This document shows, piece by piece, positions 9,868 through 18,255 of a stretch of DNA of 64,000 bases. This DNA is from Klenkia soli (GTDB taxonomy: Bacteria; Actinomycetota; Actinomycetes; Mycobacteriales; Geodermatophilaceae): NCBI RefSeq assembly GCF_900103975.1, contig NZ_FNIR01000006.1, forward strand, positions 124,001 to 188,000, in the 5' to 3' direction. The notes under the pieces were generated by a model, which saw nothing but the letters and a program-made list of their open reading frames with translations, did no database searches and was not told where the DNA came from. The position numbers were made by a program, and so were the translations under genes. How positions within the stretch are numbered: the stretch's first letter is position 1; every line of letters begins with the position of its first letter.

Positions 9868-11361
9868 ATGCGCTCCACCCCCGTCCCCGTCGTCCTCGCC
9901 GCGCTGCTCCTGCTGTCGGCGTGCTCCTCGTCGTCCTCCGACGGGGCCGCCGACCCGACCACCGCCCCCGCGGCGGTCGGGCCGGTGACGACGACCCCCG
10001 GGTCCGCGGTGACGCTGGTGGCCGACACCGACCCGGTGGCGGCGGCCATCTCCACCAGCCGGGCGCTGTTCGCGTCCTCGCCGGTGGTCGTGGTGGCGCC
10101 CGAGGGGCAGGAGCTCCCCGACGACGCGGCGGAGGCCGCGGAGGAGCTCGGGGTGCCGCTGCTCCTCGTGGGGGACGACCCCGGCGTCGTCCGGGACGAG
10201 CTGGACCGGCTGGACGCCACGTCGGTGGTGCTGGCCGGCGGCGCGGAGCTCGCCGACGGCGCGCTGGGCGACCGGGACGTCGTCCCGGCCGACGACGACC
10301 TCCCCGAGGTCGGGGCCGCCGACGAGCTCGCCGACGTCGTCGTGCTCGACAGCGGGTCGGCGGAGACCGCGGCCGGCGCGGTGACCGCCCGTGCGGCCGG
10401 TGCCACCGTCGTGGACACCGCGGGCCAGACCGACCCCCGGGCCTCCGCGGACGTCGTGGACGCCCTCGCCGGCACCACCCCCGCTGCCGTCGTGGCCCTG
10501 GGCACGGCGTTCGACGGGGTCGAGGGGCTGGACTGGAAGACCGCGACGGCGGCCTCGGGCACCCAGCTGCCCGGAGGTGGTCAGCTGCTGTTCCCCGAGC
10601 ACTTCCTGGTCGCGATGTACGGGTCGACGCAGGGCCCGGCCCTCGGCGTCCTGGGGGAGCAGGGGCTGGATGCCTCGATCGCCCGGGCCGGGGAGTTCGC
10701 CGCCCCCTACGCCGACCTGCTGCCGGACCGGACCGTCGTCCCGACCTTCGAGATCATCGTGACGGTGGCCTCGGGGTCGGCCGGCCCCGACGGCAACTAC
10801 TCCACGGAGCTCGACCCGACCGAGCTGCAGCCCTACGTGGAGGCCGCGGGTGCTGCCGGGCTCTACGTCGTCCTGGACCTGCAGCCGGGGCGCACGGACT
10901 TCCTCACCCAGGCCCAGCAGTACCGGTCGCTGCTCGAGCTGCCCTACGTGGGTCTGGCGCTGGACCCCGAGTGGCGGCTGCAGCCCGACCAGGTCCACCT
11001 GCAGCAGATCGGGTCGGTGGGCGTGGACGAGGTCAACTCCGTGGTGACCTGGCTGGCCGACCTCACCCGTGAGAACGCCCTGCCGCAGAAGCTCCTCGTC
11101 CTGCACCAGTTCCAGCTCCGCATGATCACCGACCGCGAGCGGCTGGACACCTCGCGCGAGGAACTGGCGATCCTGGTGCACGTCGACGGCCAGGGCAGCC
11201 AACCTGCCAAGCAGGGCACGTGGAACACCCTTCACCAGGGGGCCCCTTCTCCGGTCTACTGGGGCTGGAAGAACTTCATCGACGAGGACGAACCGATGCT
11301 GACCCCGGCCGAGACCGTGGCGCAGGCGCTCCCGTTGCCGGAGCTCGTCACCTACCAGTGA
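9868..11361 (+). CDS. secreted lipoprotein of unknown function
   Basis: I do not recognise this protein. It is 497 aa from ATG 9868, which follows GAGAAGG by 6 bases; the open frame extends to 9844 without need. Residues 1-19 are a lipoprotein signal ending in the lipobox LLSAC, followed by Ser-rich and Thr/Pro-rich linker. Residues of about 45-230 contain Ala-rich alternating segments with two VVLAGGAEL/VVALGTAF-type repeats that resemble the putative cell-wall-binding repeat 2 fold. Residues of about 240-490 (LYVVLDLQPGR, YVGLALDPEWRL, LLVLHQFQL) look like alternating strands and helices of a barrel. It sits 7 bp before the sigma factor gene, so the two are probably one operon. Confidence 0.7.
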   Translation: MRSTPVPVVLAALLLLSACSSSSSDGAADPTTAPAAVGPVTTTPGSAVTLVADTDPVAAAISTSRALFASSPVVVVAPEGQELPDDAAEAAEELGVPLLLVGDDPGVVRDELDRLDATSVVLAGGAELADGALGDRDVVPADDDLPEVGAADELADVVVLDSGSAETAAGAVTARAAGATVVDTAGQTDPRASADVVDALAGTTPAAVVALGTAFDGVEGLDWKTATAASGTQLPGGGQLLFPEHFLVAMYGSTQGPALGVLGEQGLDASIARAGEFAAPYADLLPDRTVVPTFEIIVTVASGSAGPDGNYSTELDPTELQPYVEAAGAAGLYVVLDLQPGRTDFLTQAQQYRSLLELPYVGLALDPEWRLQPDQVHLQQIGSVGVDEVNSVVTWLADLTRENALPQKLLVLHQFQLRMITDRERLDTSREELAILVHVDGQGSQPAKQGTWNTLHQGAPSPVYWGWKNFIDEDEPMLTPAETVAQALPLPELVTYQ

Positions 11362-11368
11362 GGACCCC

Positions 11369-12367
11369 ATGACCGAGCTGCTGGAATCCCCGGTCGTCGA
11401 CCGCGACGAGCTCGAGGCCCGGATGGCGACGCACCGGCGCGAGCTGACCGGCTACTGCTACCGGATGCTGGGCTCCTCGTTCGACGCCGAGGACGCCGTG
11501 CAGGACACGATGGTCCGGGCGTGGCGGTCGCTGGACAAGCTGCAGGGCCCCGGCGCGTTGCGGTCCTGGCTCTACCGCATCGCCACCAACGTCTGCCTGG
11601 ATCTCCTCGACGGCCGCAAGCGCCGGGCCCTGCCGGTCGACATGTCCGACGAGCCCTTCGCCCCGGTCGAGGCCTCGCTGTCGGAGACGCTGCCCGACGG
11701 GGCCTGGGTCGAGCCCGCGCTGACCGGGTCGGTGCTGGGCGGCGACCCGGCCGACATCGCCGCCCAGCGGGACTCCGTCCGGCTCGCCTTCGTCGCGGCG
11801 CTGCAGGTGCTGCCGCCGCGGCAGCGCGCCGTCCTGGTGCTGCGCGAGGTGCTCCGCTGGAAGGCCGACGAGGTGGCCGGCCTGCTGGACACCAGCGTGG
11901 CCGCGGTCAACAGCGCCCTGCAGCGCGCCCGGGCCACGCTGGCCGGCCACGACGGCAAGGCCCGCCCCGGCGAGGTGGACGCCGACCAGGCCGAGCTGCT
12001 GGCCGCCTACGTCGACGCCTTCCAGCGCTACGACATGGCCGCGTTCGTCCGGCTGCTGCACGACGACGCCGTGCAGGACATGCCGCCCTTCGCCATGTGG
12101 CTGCGCTCGGCCGACGACGTCGTCGCCTGGATGGAGGGTCCGGGGTCGGGGTGCCGCGGCTCGGTGCTCGCGCCGGTCGAGCTCAACGGGTCGACGGCGT
12201 TCGCCCAGTGGAAGCCCGACGGCGCCGGCGGCTGGGCCCCGTTCGCCATCCAGGCGCTCGAGGTGCACGACGGACGGATCAGTCGCATCACGTCGTTCCT
12301 GGACACCGGTCTGTTCGACCTGTTCGGCTTGCCGTCGACCCCGCCGGAGAGCCTGCTGCCCGGGTAG
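11369..12367 (+). CDS. sigG: ECF sigma factor with C-terminal SnoaL-like domain (SigG type)
   Basis: Extracytoplasmic-function sigma factor of 332 aa. Region 2 reads GYCYRMLGSSFDAEDAVQDTMVRAW, region 4 reads LQVLPPRQRAVLVLREVLRWKADEVAGLLDTSVAAVNSALQRAR (quoted in part), and a C-terminal NTF2/SnoaL-like domain from about residue 210 (LLAAYVDAFQRYDMAAFVRLL) follows. ECF factors with a fused SnoaL domain usually lack a partner anti-sigma factor, the extra domain taking that role; none is seen here. The gene starts 7 bp after the lipoprotein gene and ends in TAG. The nearest named relative I can suggest is SigG; the regulon is unknown. Confidence 0.85.
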   Translation: MTELLESPVVDRDELEARMATHRRELTGYCYRMLGSSFDAEDAVQDTMVRAWRSLDKLQGPGALRSWLYRIATNVCLDLLDGRKRRALPVDMSDEPFAPVEASLSETLPDGAWVEPALTGSVLGGDPADIAAQRDSVRLAFVAALQVLPPRQRAVLVLREVLRWKADEVAGLLDTSVAAVNSALQRARATLAGHDGKARPGEVDADQAELLAAYVDAFQRYDMAAFVRLLHDDAVQDMPPFAMWLRSADDVVAWMEGPGSGCRGSVLAPVELNGSTAFAQWKPDGAGGWAPFAIQALEVHDGRISRITSFLDTGLFDLFGLPSTPPESLLPG

Positions 12368-12391
12368 CAGGACGTCGGCTCCGCTTTCGGG

Positions 12392-14014
12392 ATGATTCCG
12401 GCCGAGTTCGTGCCGAAGGTGGTGGAGCCGGGTCACCGGCACCGGATCCGGACGCTGGGGGAGCTCGTGGTGGAACGACGGTGGGGACGATCCGTGGCGC
12501 AGGTCCCGGCGGCCGAGATGCCTCGGGACGTCGAGGCCGTCGAGGCCGTCATCACCGCGCTGGACCGCGGCATCGCCGACGACCTGGAGGCCCACCGGGT
12601 GATGACCGGCACCCTGGTCTCCGAGCTGGGGCTGGACTACGGCGCGGTCTGGCTCCCCGCCGGGGGCGGGTCCTTCCGGCTCGCGGGGGAGTGGGGCTCC
12701 CTGGTGCCCGCTCTGCAGGCCACGCGCGTCGAGACCCTCACGCAGTCCTCGGGCCTGGGCGGCCGGGCGCTCTCCACCCGCGAGGCGGTGATCTGCGACT
12801 CCGCCGCGGGCGCCGCGGCCTGCACCCGCTGGACCGCGGCGACGGCGGCCGGTGCCACGAGCGGCGCGCAGCTCCCGGTGGTCGAGGACGGCGTGGTGGT
12901 CGCGGTCAAGGAGTTCTACAAGCGCGGCGACCTGCCGGTGTTCCGGCAGGCCAAGTGGCACTCCCTGGAGCGGCTGCTCAACAACGCCCGCAAGGCGGCC
13001 GTGAGCAAGGCGGCGCTCCAGGAGACCCTCGAGGACCGCCAGGCGGTCACGACGGTCGTCGGGCAGATCGCGGATGCCACGACCGAGGAGCGCGCCCTGC
13101 GGGTCGCGCTGGACACCGTGCGCACCGCCTTCGGCTGGGCCTACGGCTCCTTCTGGGGGCTCGACGAGCGGGACCACCTGCTCCGGTTCGCCCAGGAGTC
13201 CGGCTCGGCGGGCGAGGAGTTCCGCCAGGTCACCCTGGCCGCCTCCTTCGCGGAGGGGGTCGGCCTGTCCGGTCGTGCCTGGCGCAAGCGGGACCTGGTG
13301 TTCGTCAGCGACATCGGCGAGATGACCGACTGCGTCCGCGCGCCGGCCGCCCAGCGCGCCGGCGTGAAGTCCGGGGTCTGCTTCCCGCTCGTGGTCGGCG
13401 GCAGGGTCATCGGGACGATGGACTTCTTCGTCACCGAGACCATCGAGCTCTCCGAGTCCCGGGCCGCCGCCCTGCGCAACGTGCAGCAGCTGGTGTCGCA
13501 GCGGTTGGACGTCCTGCGCCGCAGCGAGGAGGCCGCCCGCAACGCGCGCGACCTGCTGGAGACCATCGCGCGCCTGCGCCAGGCCTCCGGCGACGCCGGG
13601 CTGGTCGCCGAGCAGGCCGTCGGGCAGGCCACCACGATGACCCGCGAGGTGGAGGAGCTCGGCCAGGCCTCGGCCGCCGTGGACGAGGTCATCCGGATCA
13701 TCTCCGGCATCGCCGACCAGACCAACCTGCTGGCCCTCAACGCCACCATCGAGGCCGCCCGCGCCGGCGAGCTCGGCAAGGGCTTCGCGGTCGTGGCCTC
13801 CGAGGTCAAGGACCTGGCCCGGGAGACGGCCGCCGCGACGAAGAAGGTCTCGGACCAGATCGCGGGGATCCAGGCGTCCAGCCGCACCGTCGCCGACGGC
13901 ATCCACAGCACCGCGGAGACCATCGGCAAGCTGGACGTCGTCCAGACCCGCATCGCGGAGGTGCTCGAGGAGCAGGCGAGGGTGGCCTCGGCGTTCGAGG
14001 ACATCGCGCACTGA
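12392..14014 (+). CDS. soluble double-GAF methyl-accepting chemotaxis-like protein
   Basis: Protein of 540 aa with no membrane segment. Two GAF sensor domains are visible, at about residues 50-190 ([31 protein letters not shown]) and 205-385 ([29 protein letters not shown]). A short MCP signalling segment follows at 390-540, with the conserved tip region [18 protein letters not shown] and [15 protein letters not shown]. The signalling part is shorter than in full chemoreceptors. No cheA, cheW or flagellar gene is in the window, so it may act in another signalling array or a stress pathway. The start ATG 12392 lacks a clear ribosome-binding site and could lie further in. It ends 8 bp before the tRNA-derived repeat. 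Confidence 0.8.
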   Translation: MIPAEFVPKVVEPGHRHRIRTLGELVVERRWGRSVAQVPAAEMPRDVEAVEAVITALDRGIADDLEAHRVMTGTLVSELGLDYGAVWLPAGGGSFRLAGEWGSLVPALQATRVETLTQSSGLGGRALSTREAVICDSAAGAAACTRWTAATAAGATSGAQLPVVEDGVVVAVKEFYKRGDLPVFRQAKWHSLERLLNNARKAAVSKAALQETLEDRQAVTTVVGQIADATTEERALRVALDTVRTAFGWAYGSFWGLDERDHLLRFAQESGSAGEEFRQVTLAASFAEGVGLSGRAWRKRDLVFVSDIGEMTDCVRAPAAQRAGVKSGVCFPLVVGGRVIGTMDFFVTETIELSESRAAALRNVQQLVSQRLDVLRRSEEAARNARDLLETIARLRQASGDAGLVAEQAVGQATTMTREVEELGQASAAVDEVIRIISGIADQTNLLALNATIEAARAGELGKGFAVVASEVKDLARETAAATKKVSDQIAGIQASSRTVADGIHSTAETIGKLDVVQTRIAEVLEEQARVASAFEDIAH

Positions 14015-14021
14015 CGCCTGC

Positions 14022-14047
14022 GTGGAGCGGGTGACCGGGATCGAACC
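14022..14047. repeat. left att-like direct repeat, displaced tRNA-Gly 3' end
   Basis: These 26 bp are identical to 16132-16157 and in the same orientation. They correspond to the T loop, 3' half of the T stem, 3' acceptor strand and CCA of tRNA-Gly, plus one base. There is no 5' tRNA half next to it, so it is not a gene. It has the position expected for the distal att site of an element integrated in the tRNA. Confidence 0.85.
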
Positions 14048-14170
14048 AGCCCGTGCGGCAGGCGGCGGCCGGGCCGCTGCGCTTCCTACGTGGGGCCGAG
14101 CTGGGCCGGCAGCCTCGACACGTCCGACGACGGAGACCGGATCGATCAGCATCGGTCTAGGTTGCGGTGC

Positions 14171-16021
14171 ATGACGGGGGTCTTCTCCTCGGCGGTCCTG
14201 CCCGCCGAGGTCGCGAGTCGCTATCCGTACGGCTACGCCCTCGTGGACGTGGAGACCTCGGGTCTGCGCGCGACCAGCGACCGGGTCCTGCAGATCGCCG
14301 TCACCCAGATGGCTGCCGACGGAGCGATCGAGTCCACCTGGTCGACACTGCTGGATCCCGGCTGCGACCCGGGGCCGACCCACATCCACGGGCTCACCCG
14401 GGCGAAGCTGCGGGGAGCACCCCAGTACTGCGATGTGGCTGACGACGTCGGCCGCCGGGTCGGCGGGCGCGTCATCGTGGCCCACAACGTCGACTTCGAC
14501 CACCGTTTCCTCGCCGCCGAGGCCACCCGCGCCGGCCGTCGGTTGCTGGTGGACCAGCGGCTGTGCACCCTGGCGCTGACCCGCCGGCTCGACGTCCCGG
14601 TGCTCGACTTCAAGCTTGGATCCGTCGCGGCCTACTGGGGGGTGCGGGCCGTCCGCGCCCACGACGCCGCCGACGACGTCCGCGTGCTGACCGAGATCCT
14701 CCGGCACTCGCTCGTGACAGCGGCACGCCTCGACATGGACCTACCATTGGCGGCCTGCATCGATGCCGTACCGGCGCCGTATCCGCCGAAGGCCCCGCGC
14801 ACGCCATGTCCGTGGCGCGCACCGCATCGCTGGGTCCCGGGTGCACCGCTGGTGCAGGGGATGAAGGTGGTCATCTCCGGCGCGACCAGCGCTCCGCGGG
14901 AGCTGCTGGCACGACGGGCTGCCGCCGCCGGGCTCGACGTCATGAACACCGTCAGCGGTCGCACGCACCTCTTGATGTGCAACCGCCCCGACCTGGACAC
15001 CAACAAGGCCGCCAAGGCTCGCGAACACGGCACACCGGTCATCACCGAAGCCGAGTTCACCGCGCTGCTCGGTTCGGTCACGCCCGGGCAACCGAAGCTC
15101 GTGGACGCCCCGCAGGCAACCGGCGCTGACCCGGTTGTTCCTGCACCTCGCGCGACTGCACCCAGTGGCCTGCTCAGCGGCCGACGCGTCGTCGTCCTCG
15201 GCGGCAGCCATGGTGGTGCAGCCGAGATCCGAGCGCGCCTCCTCGAGGCCGGCGCCAGCGTCGCCGTCAACCTGACCGGCTCCGTCACCGATGTCGTCCT
15301 CGCACCCTCCGCAGAACTCGATGGCCGGCTGGACCGCGCGCGGGCGCTCGGCATCCAGCCGCTCGACCCAGCGACCCTCGCGCCACGCCCGTGGCCGGAC
15401 GGTGTCGACACGGCAGATCTGCCGGAGTCCTCGGGTGCCCCTCCGGCCGCTGCAGCAGATGCCACGACTGCGATCGCCGACCAGCGGATCCTCGTCCGGG
15501 GCGAGGTGATGCAGCTCCCGGCCAAGGACGAATGGCTGGTCGAGGTGCGCTGGGCAGCGCCCGGCCGCCACGCGGCCGAGCAGTACGACGTGGACGTGGT
15601 GGCTCTCGTCGTGGACGACGACGAACAGGTCGCCGTCGACGAGGACTTCGTCTTCTACAACGCCCCCGAGCACCCTTCCGGAGCCGTCCTCCTCTCGAGC
15701 GGGATCGCCGGTGAAGCTCTGGTGTCGATCCGCCCCGAGGACCTGCCTGCCGCCCGGCAGCGCGTGTTGCTTGCCGCAGCCATCGACGGCGCGGTCACCT
15801 TCGGCGACGTCGGCGCGGTCGAACTGATCCTTCGCGACGCCGACGGTGCGCCCGTCGCCCGAGCCACCCTGGACGCAGCCACCCAGGAGCGCAGCCTCAT
15901 CCTCGGCACCTTGTACCGACGCAACGGAGCGTGGCGCTGGCGTGCAGTCGGTCAGGGCTATCAGGACGACCTCGCCGATCTCGCCATCCGGCACGGCGTG
16001 GACATCGACGAGGCGGGCTGA
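14171..16021 (+). CDS. DEDDh exonuclease - BRCT - BRCT-like - TerD fusion protein
   Basis: Multidomain protein of 616 aa. Residues 20-180 are a DnaQ-type 3'-5' exonuclease with all five DEDDh residues visible: Asp26 and Glu28 in DVETS, Asp108 in HNVDFD, His164 and Asp169 in HDAADD. Residues 230-300 form a BRCT domain (VVISGATSAPRELLARRAAAAG). Residues 335-400 look like a second BRCT (VVVLGGSHGGAAEIRARLLEAGA). Residues 472-612 are a TerD domain (YDVDVVALVVDD, DFVFYN, GYQDDLADLAIRHGVDI), a calcium-binding fold of tellurite and phage-stress systems. I chose ATG 14171 because the conserved exonuclease begins just after it; the frame is open from 14090. TAGGTT lies 8 bases upstream. It is the sole cargo of the tRNA-Gly island, which points to a DNA-damage or anti-phage role, by inference only. 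Confidence 0.88.
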   Translation: MTGVFSSAVLPAEVASRYPYGYALVDVETSGLRATSDRVLQIAVTQMAADGAIESTWSTLLDPGCDPGPTHIHGLTRAKLRGAPQYCDVADDVGRRVGGRVIVAHNVDFDHRFLAAEATRAGRRLLVDQRLCTLALTRRLDVPVLDFKLGSVAAYWGVRAVRAHDAADDVRVLTEILRHSLVTAARLDMDLPLAACIDAVPAPYPPKAPRTPCPWRAPHRWVPGAPLVQGMKVVISGATSAPRELLARRAAAAGLDVMNTVSGRTHLLMCNRPDLDTNKAAKAREHGTPVITEAEFTALLGSVTPGQPKLVDAPQATGADPVVPAPRATAPSGLLSGRRVVVLGGSHGGAAEIRARLLEAGASVAVNLTGSVTDVVLAPSAELDGRLDRARALGIQPLDPATLAPRPWPDGVDTADLPESSGAPPAAAADATTAIADQRILVRGEVMQLPAKDEWLVEVRWAAPGRHAAEQYDVDVVALVVDDDEQVAVDEDFVFYNAPEHPSGAVLLSSGIAGEALVSIRPEDLPAARQRVLLAAAIDGAVTFGDVGAVELILRDADGAPVARATLDAATQERSLILGTLYRRNGAWRWRAVGQGYQDDLADLAIRHGVDIDEAG

Positions 16022-16131
16022 GGGCCGAAGCGCCGGTCTAGCCGACGGGCGCACCGCTCCGCTCTGCCGGGGACGCCATGACCGGCGCAGGCCAGACCTG
16101 GCGCCCCCTCGACAACCCGTCTGATCTCGTG

Positions 16132-16157
16132 GTGGAGCGGGTGACCGGGATCGAACC
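16132..16157. repeat. right att-like direct repeat inside tRNA-Gly
   Basis: Identical to 14022-14047. It covers the T loop to CCA end of the intact tRNA-Gly and one base beyond. Identity ends at 16158 (G here, A in the left copy). Confidence 0.85.
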
Positions 16158-16206
16158 GGCATGGCCAGCTTGGAAGGCTGGGGCTCTACCATTGAGCTAC
16201 ACCCGC
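16133..16206 (-). tRNA. tRNA-Gly (TCC)
   Basis: Minus-strand cloverleaf of 74 nt including an encoded CCA. The acceptor stem pairs GCGGGTG with CACCCGC, the discriminator is T, the anticodon stem CCAGC/GCTGG encloses loop CTTCCAA with anticodon TCC, and the T arm has GGTTCGATCC. Its 3' end faces the exonuclease-TerD island and provides the right att repeat. Confidence 0.95.
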
Positions 16207-16263
16207 GAGATGTCGCCCGCCCAGGGTACCGGTAGCGCTCGGGCCTAGACTCGGCCCTCGCCA

Positions 16264-16337
16264 CGGGGTGTGGCGCAGCTTGGTAGCGCACCTGCTTTGG
16301 GAGCAGGGGGCCGCAGGTTCAAATCCTGTCACCCCGA
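16264..16337 (+). tRNA. tRNA-Pro (TGG)
   Basis: Cloverleaf of 74 nt: acceptor CGGGGTG/CACCCCG, discriminator A, anticodon stem CCTGC/GCAGG around TTTGGGA with anticodon TGG, and T arm with GGTTCAAATCC. CCA is not encoded; the next bases are CAC. It lies about 100 bp before trigger factor and about 60 bp from the divergent tRNA-Gly. Confidence 0.95.
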
Positions 16338-16435
16338 CACGACGTCCGCGCGGTCTCTGGGAGACTGGCGGGCATCCCGGCGTGACCCGTGGTCTCGCCG
16401 TACCCCCTGATGTCTGCACCGAGGAGCGCTGCACT

Positions 16436-17989
16436 GTGAAGAGCACCATCGAGAACCTGGGCCCGACCCGGGTCCGGCTCGCCATCGAGGTGCCGTGGGG
16501 CGACCTGGACCACGCCTTCGGCGAGGTCTACAAGGAGCTCGGCCGTCAGGTCCGGGTCCCCGGCTTCCGGCCGGGCAAGGTCCCCAACCGCATACTCGAC
16601 CAGCGCATCGGGCGGGCCGCCGTCCTGGAGCAGGTCGTGCAGCACGCCGTCCCCGAGGTCTACTCCGAGGCGATCCGCGAGAACCAGGTCCGGGTCCTGA
16701 CCCAGCCCGACGTCGAGGTCACCCGCATCGACGACGGCGACACCCTGGCCTTCACCGCCGAGGTCGACGTCGCCCCCGAGCTCGAGCTGCCCGAGCTCGA
16801 CTCCCTGGCCGTGACCGTCGACGACGTCGAGGTCACCGACGAGGAGGTCGAGACCCAGGTCTCGACCATGCGCGAGCGCTTCGCGATGCTCACCGGTGTC
16901 GAGCGGGCCGCGCGGGACGGCGACTACGTCTCCATCGACCTGGAGGCCAAGCTCGACGGCGAGGTCCTCGAGGACGGCACCACCAGCGGCATGTCCTACG
17001 AGGTCGGCACCGGCACCCTCATGGACGGCCTGGACGAGGCCGTGCGCGGTCTGTCGGTCGACGAGTCGGCCACCTTCTCCTCCGCCCTGCTCTCCGGCGA
17101 CGCCGCGGGTCAGGACGCCGAGGTCACCGTCACGGTGCGGTCGGTCAAGGCCAAGGAGCTCCCCGAGCTCGACGACGACTTCGCCTCCACCGCGAGCGAG
17201 TTCGACACCCTCGCCGAGCTGCACGACGACGTCCGCACCCGGCTGGGCCGCGTGAAGGTCATGCAGCAGGGCAGCCAGGCGCGCGACAAGCTGGTCGAGC
17301 ACCTGCTCGAGGTCATCGAGGTCCCCGTGCCCGAGAAGCTGGTCGAGCGCGAGCTCGAGTGGCGCACGCAGGCCATGGAGGGCGAGCTCCAGCAGGCCGG
17401 CATGGACTGGGACGCCTACTTCACCGCCGCCGGCATCGACGGTCGCGAGGCCTACGACGCCGACATGCGCTCGAACGTGGAGAACGCCGTCCGCACCCAG
17501 TTCGTGCTCGACGCGATCGCCGACGCCCGTGAGGTCACCGTCGACAACGACGACCTCTCGGCGCAGATCATGGCCCAGGCCCAGCGCAACCGGGTGAGCC
17601 CCGAGCAGTACGCCCAGCAGCTGCAGCAGGGCAACAACATCGCCGACTTCGTGGCCGACGTCCGGCGCACCAAGGCCCTGGCCCAGCTGCTGGAGTCCAC
17701 GACCATCACCGACGCCTCCGGCAACGAGGTCGACCTCGAGGGCCTGCGCCCGAAGACCGTCCGGGCCGACGGCGAGGACGGCGGGGAGGCCCCGAAGAAG
17801 AAGGCCGCCGCCAAGAAGACCGCGGCCAAGAAGGCGCCGGCCAAGAAGGCCGCCAAGGCCGACGCCGACGCGGACGCACCGGCCGAGGACGGCGAGGCCG
17901 CCCCGAAGAAGAAGGCCGCCGCCAAGAAGGCCCCGGCCAAGAAGGCCGCCGCCGCGAAGGCCGAGGACGAGGCCCCCGCCGAGTCCTGA
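16436..17989 (+). CDS. tig: trigger factor with a lysine/alanine-rich tail
   Basis: Ribosome-bound chaperone and prolyl isomerase of 517 aa. The ribosome-docking motif GFRPGKVP is at residues 43-50, the FKBP-type domain at about 155-245 ([11 protein letters not shown]), and the helical arms at 260-430. The start GTG 16436 gives [13 protein letters not shown], as in other actinobacteria, with GAGGAG 9 bases upstream. Residues of about 444-517 are an added tail of KKKAAAKK and KAPAKK blocks split by an acidic stretch ([12 protein letters not shown]), like the histone H1-like tails of actinobacterial DNA-binding proteins. It precedes clpP1 as in M. tuberculosis. Confidence 0.95.
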   Translation: MKSTIENLGPTRVRLAIEVPWGDLDHAFGEVYKELGRQVRVPGFRPGKVPNRILDQRIGRAAVLEQVVQHAVPEVYSEAIRENQVRVLTQPDVEVTRIDDGDTLAFTAEVDVAPELELPELDSLAVTVDDVEVTDEEVETQVSTMRERFAMLTGVERAARDGDYVSIDLEAKLDGEVLEDGTTSGMSYEVGTGTLMDGLDEAVRGLSVDESATFSSALLSGDAAGQDAEVTVTVRSVKAKELPELDDDFASTASEFDTLAELHDDVRTRLGRVKVMQQGSQARDKLVEHLLEVIEVPVPEKLVERELEWRTQAMEGELQQAGMDWDAYFTAAGIDGREAYDADMRSNVENAVRTQFVLDAIADAREVTVDNDDLSAQIMAQAQRNRVSPEQYAQQLQQGNNIADFVADVRRTKALAQLLESTTITDASGNEVDLEGLRPKTVRADGEDGGEAPKKKAAAKKTAAKKAPAKKAAKADADADAPAEDGEAAPKKKAAAKKAPAKKAAAAKAEDEAPAES

Positions 17990-18004
17990 CCCACCCCGCC
18001 CCGC

Positions 18005-18053
18005 CGACGACGCCCGTCCCGCCGCCCACCCGCGGCCGGGGCGGGCGTCGTCG
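18005..18053 (+). terminator. intrinsic terminator after tig
   Basis: A stem of about 17 bp (18005-18021 with 18037-18053, one G-T pair) encloses a 15-nt loop, starting 16 bp after the tig stop. It separates tig from the clpP1 control region. There is no T-tract. Confidence 0.7.
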
Positions 18054-18070
18054 TCCCGGGGGACGGTCCT

Positions 18071-18087
18071 GTGCGCCCTCGGCGAAC
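18071..18087 (+). promoter_or_regulatory. ClgR-like operator upstream of clpP1P2
   Basis: GTGCGC-N5-GCGAAC is a near-perfect inverted repeat and matches the GTTCGC-N5-GCG motif known for ClgR, the actinobacterial activator of clp genes, with one change. A possible -10 box (TAGGGT, 18126-18131) lies 38 bp downstream with no good -35 box, as expected for an activated promoter. The clpP1 start is at 18256. No clgR gene is in the window. Confidence 0.6.
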
Positions 18088-18255
18088 ACCGGCCGTCGCG
18101 GGAGTGGCCTGTCGGACGTGCGCGTTAGGGTCGACGTGACACCGAGAAGGGCCCGCCCCGACCAGGGAACGGCCCGTCCCCGGCGGCCCACCTGCTCCAC
18201 CGCACCACAGCCCAGAGACCGCCTGCTCGACAGTCCTACGGAGGTCACCGCACTC

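Larger units (their letters stand above)
14022..16157. mobile_element. 2.1 kb tRNA-Gly-bounded genomic island without integrase
   Basis: The segment is enclosed by two identical 26-bp direct repeats (14022-14047 and 16132-16157). The right copy is the 3' end of an intact tRNA-Gly on the minus strand and the left copy is an isolated fragment, which is the classic result of site-specific integration into a tRNA 3' end. The only gene inside is the exonuclease-BRCT-TerD fusion. Its codons include CTA, CCA, TTG, GCA and CGA more often than the neighbours, supporting separate origin. No integrase, excisionase or replication gene is present, so it is either a decayed element or one mobilised by an integrase supplied elsewhere. 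Confidence 0.75.

Noticed and set aside
14022-14047. A second tRNA-Gly gene
   Set aside because: Only the T loop to CCA part is present; there is no D arm, anticodon arm or 5' acceptor strand beside it.
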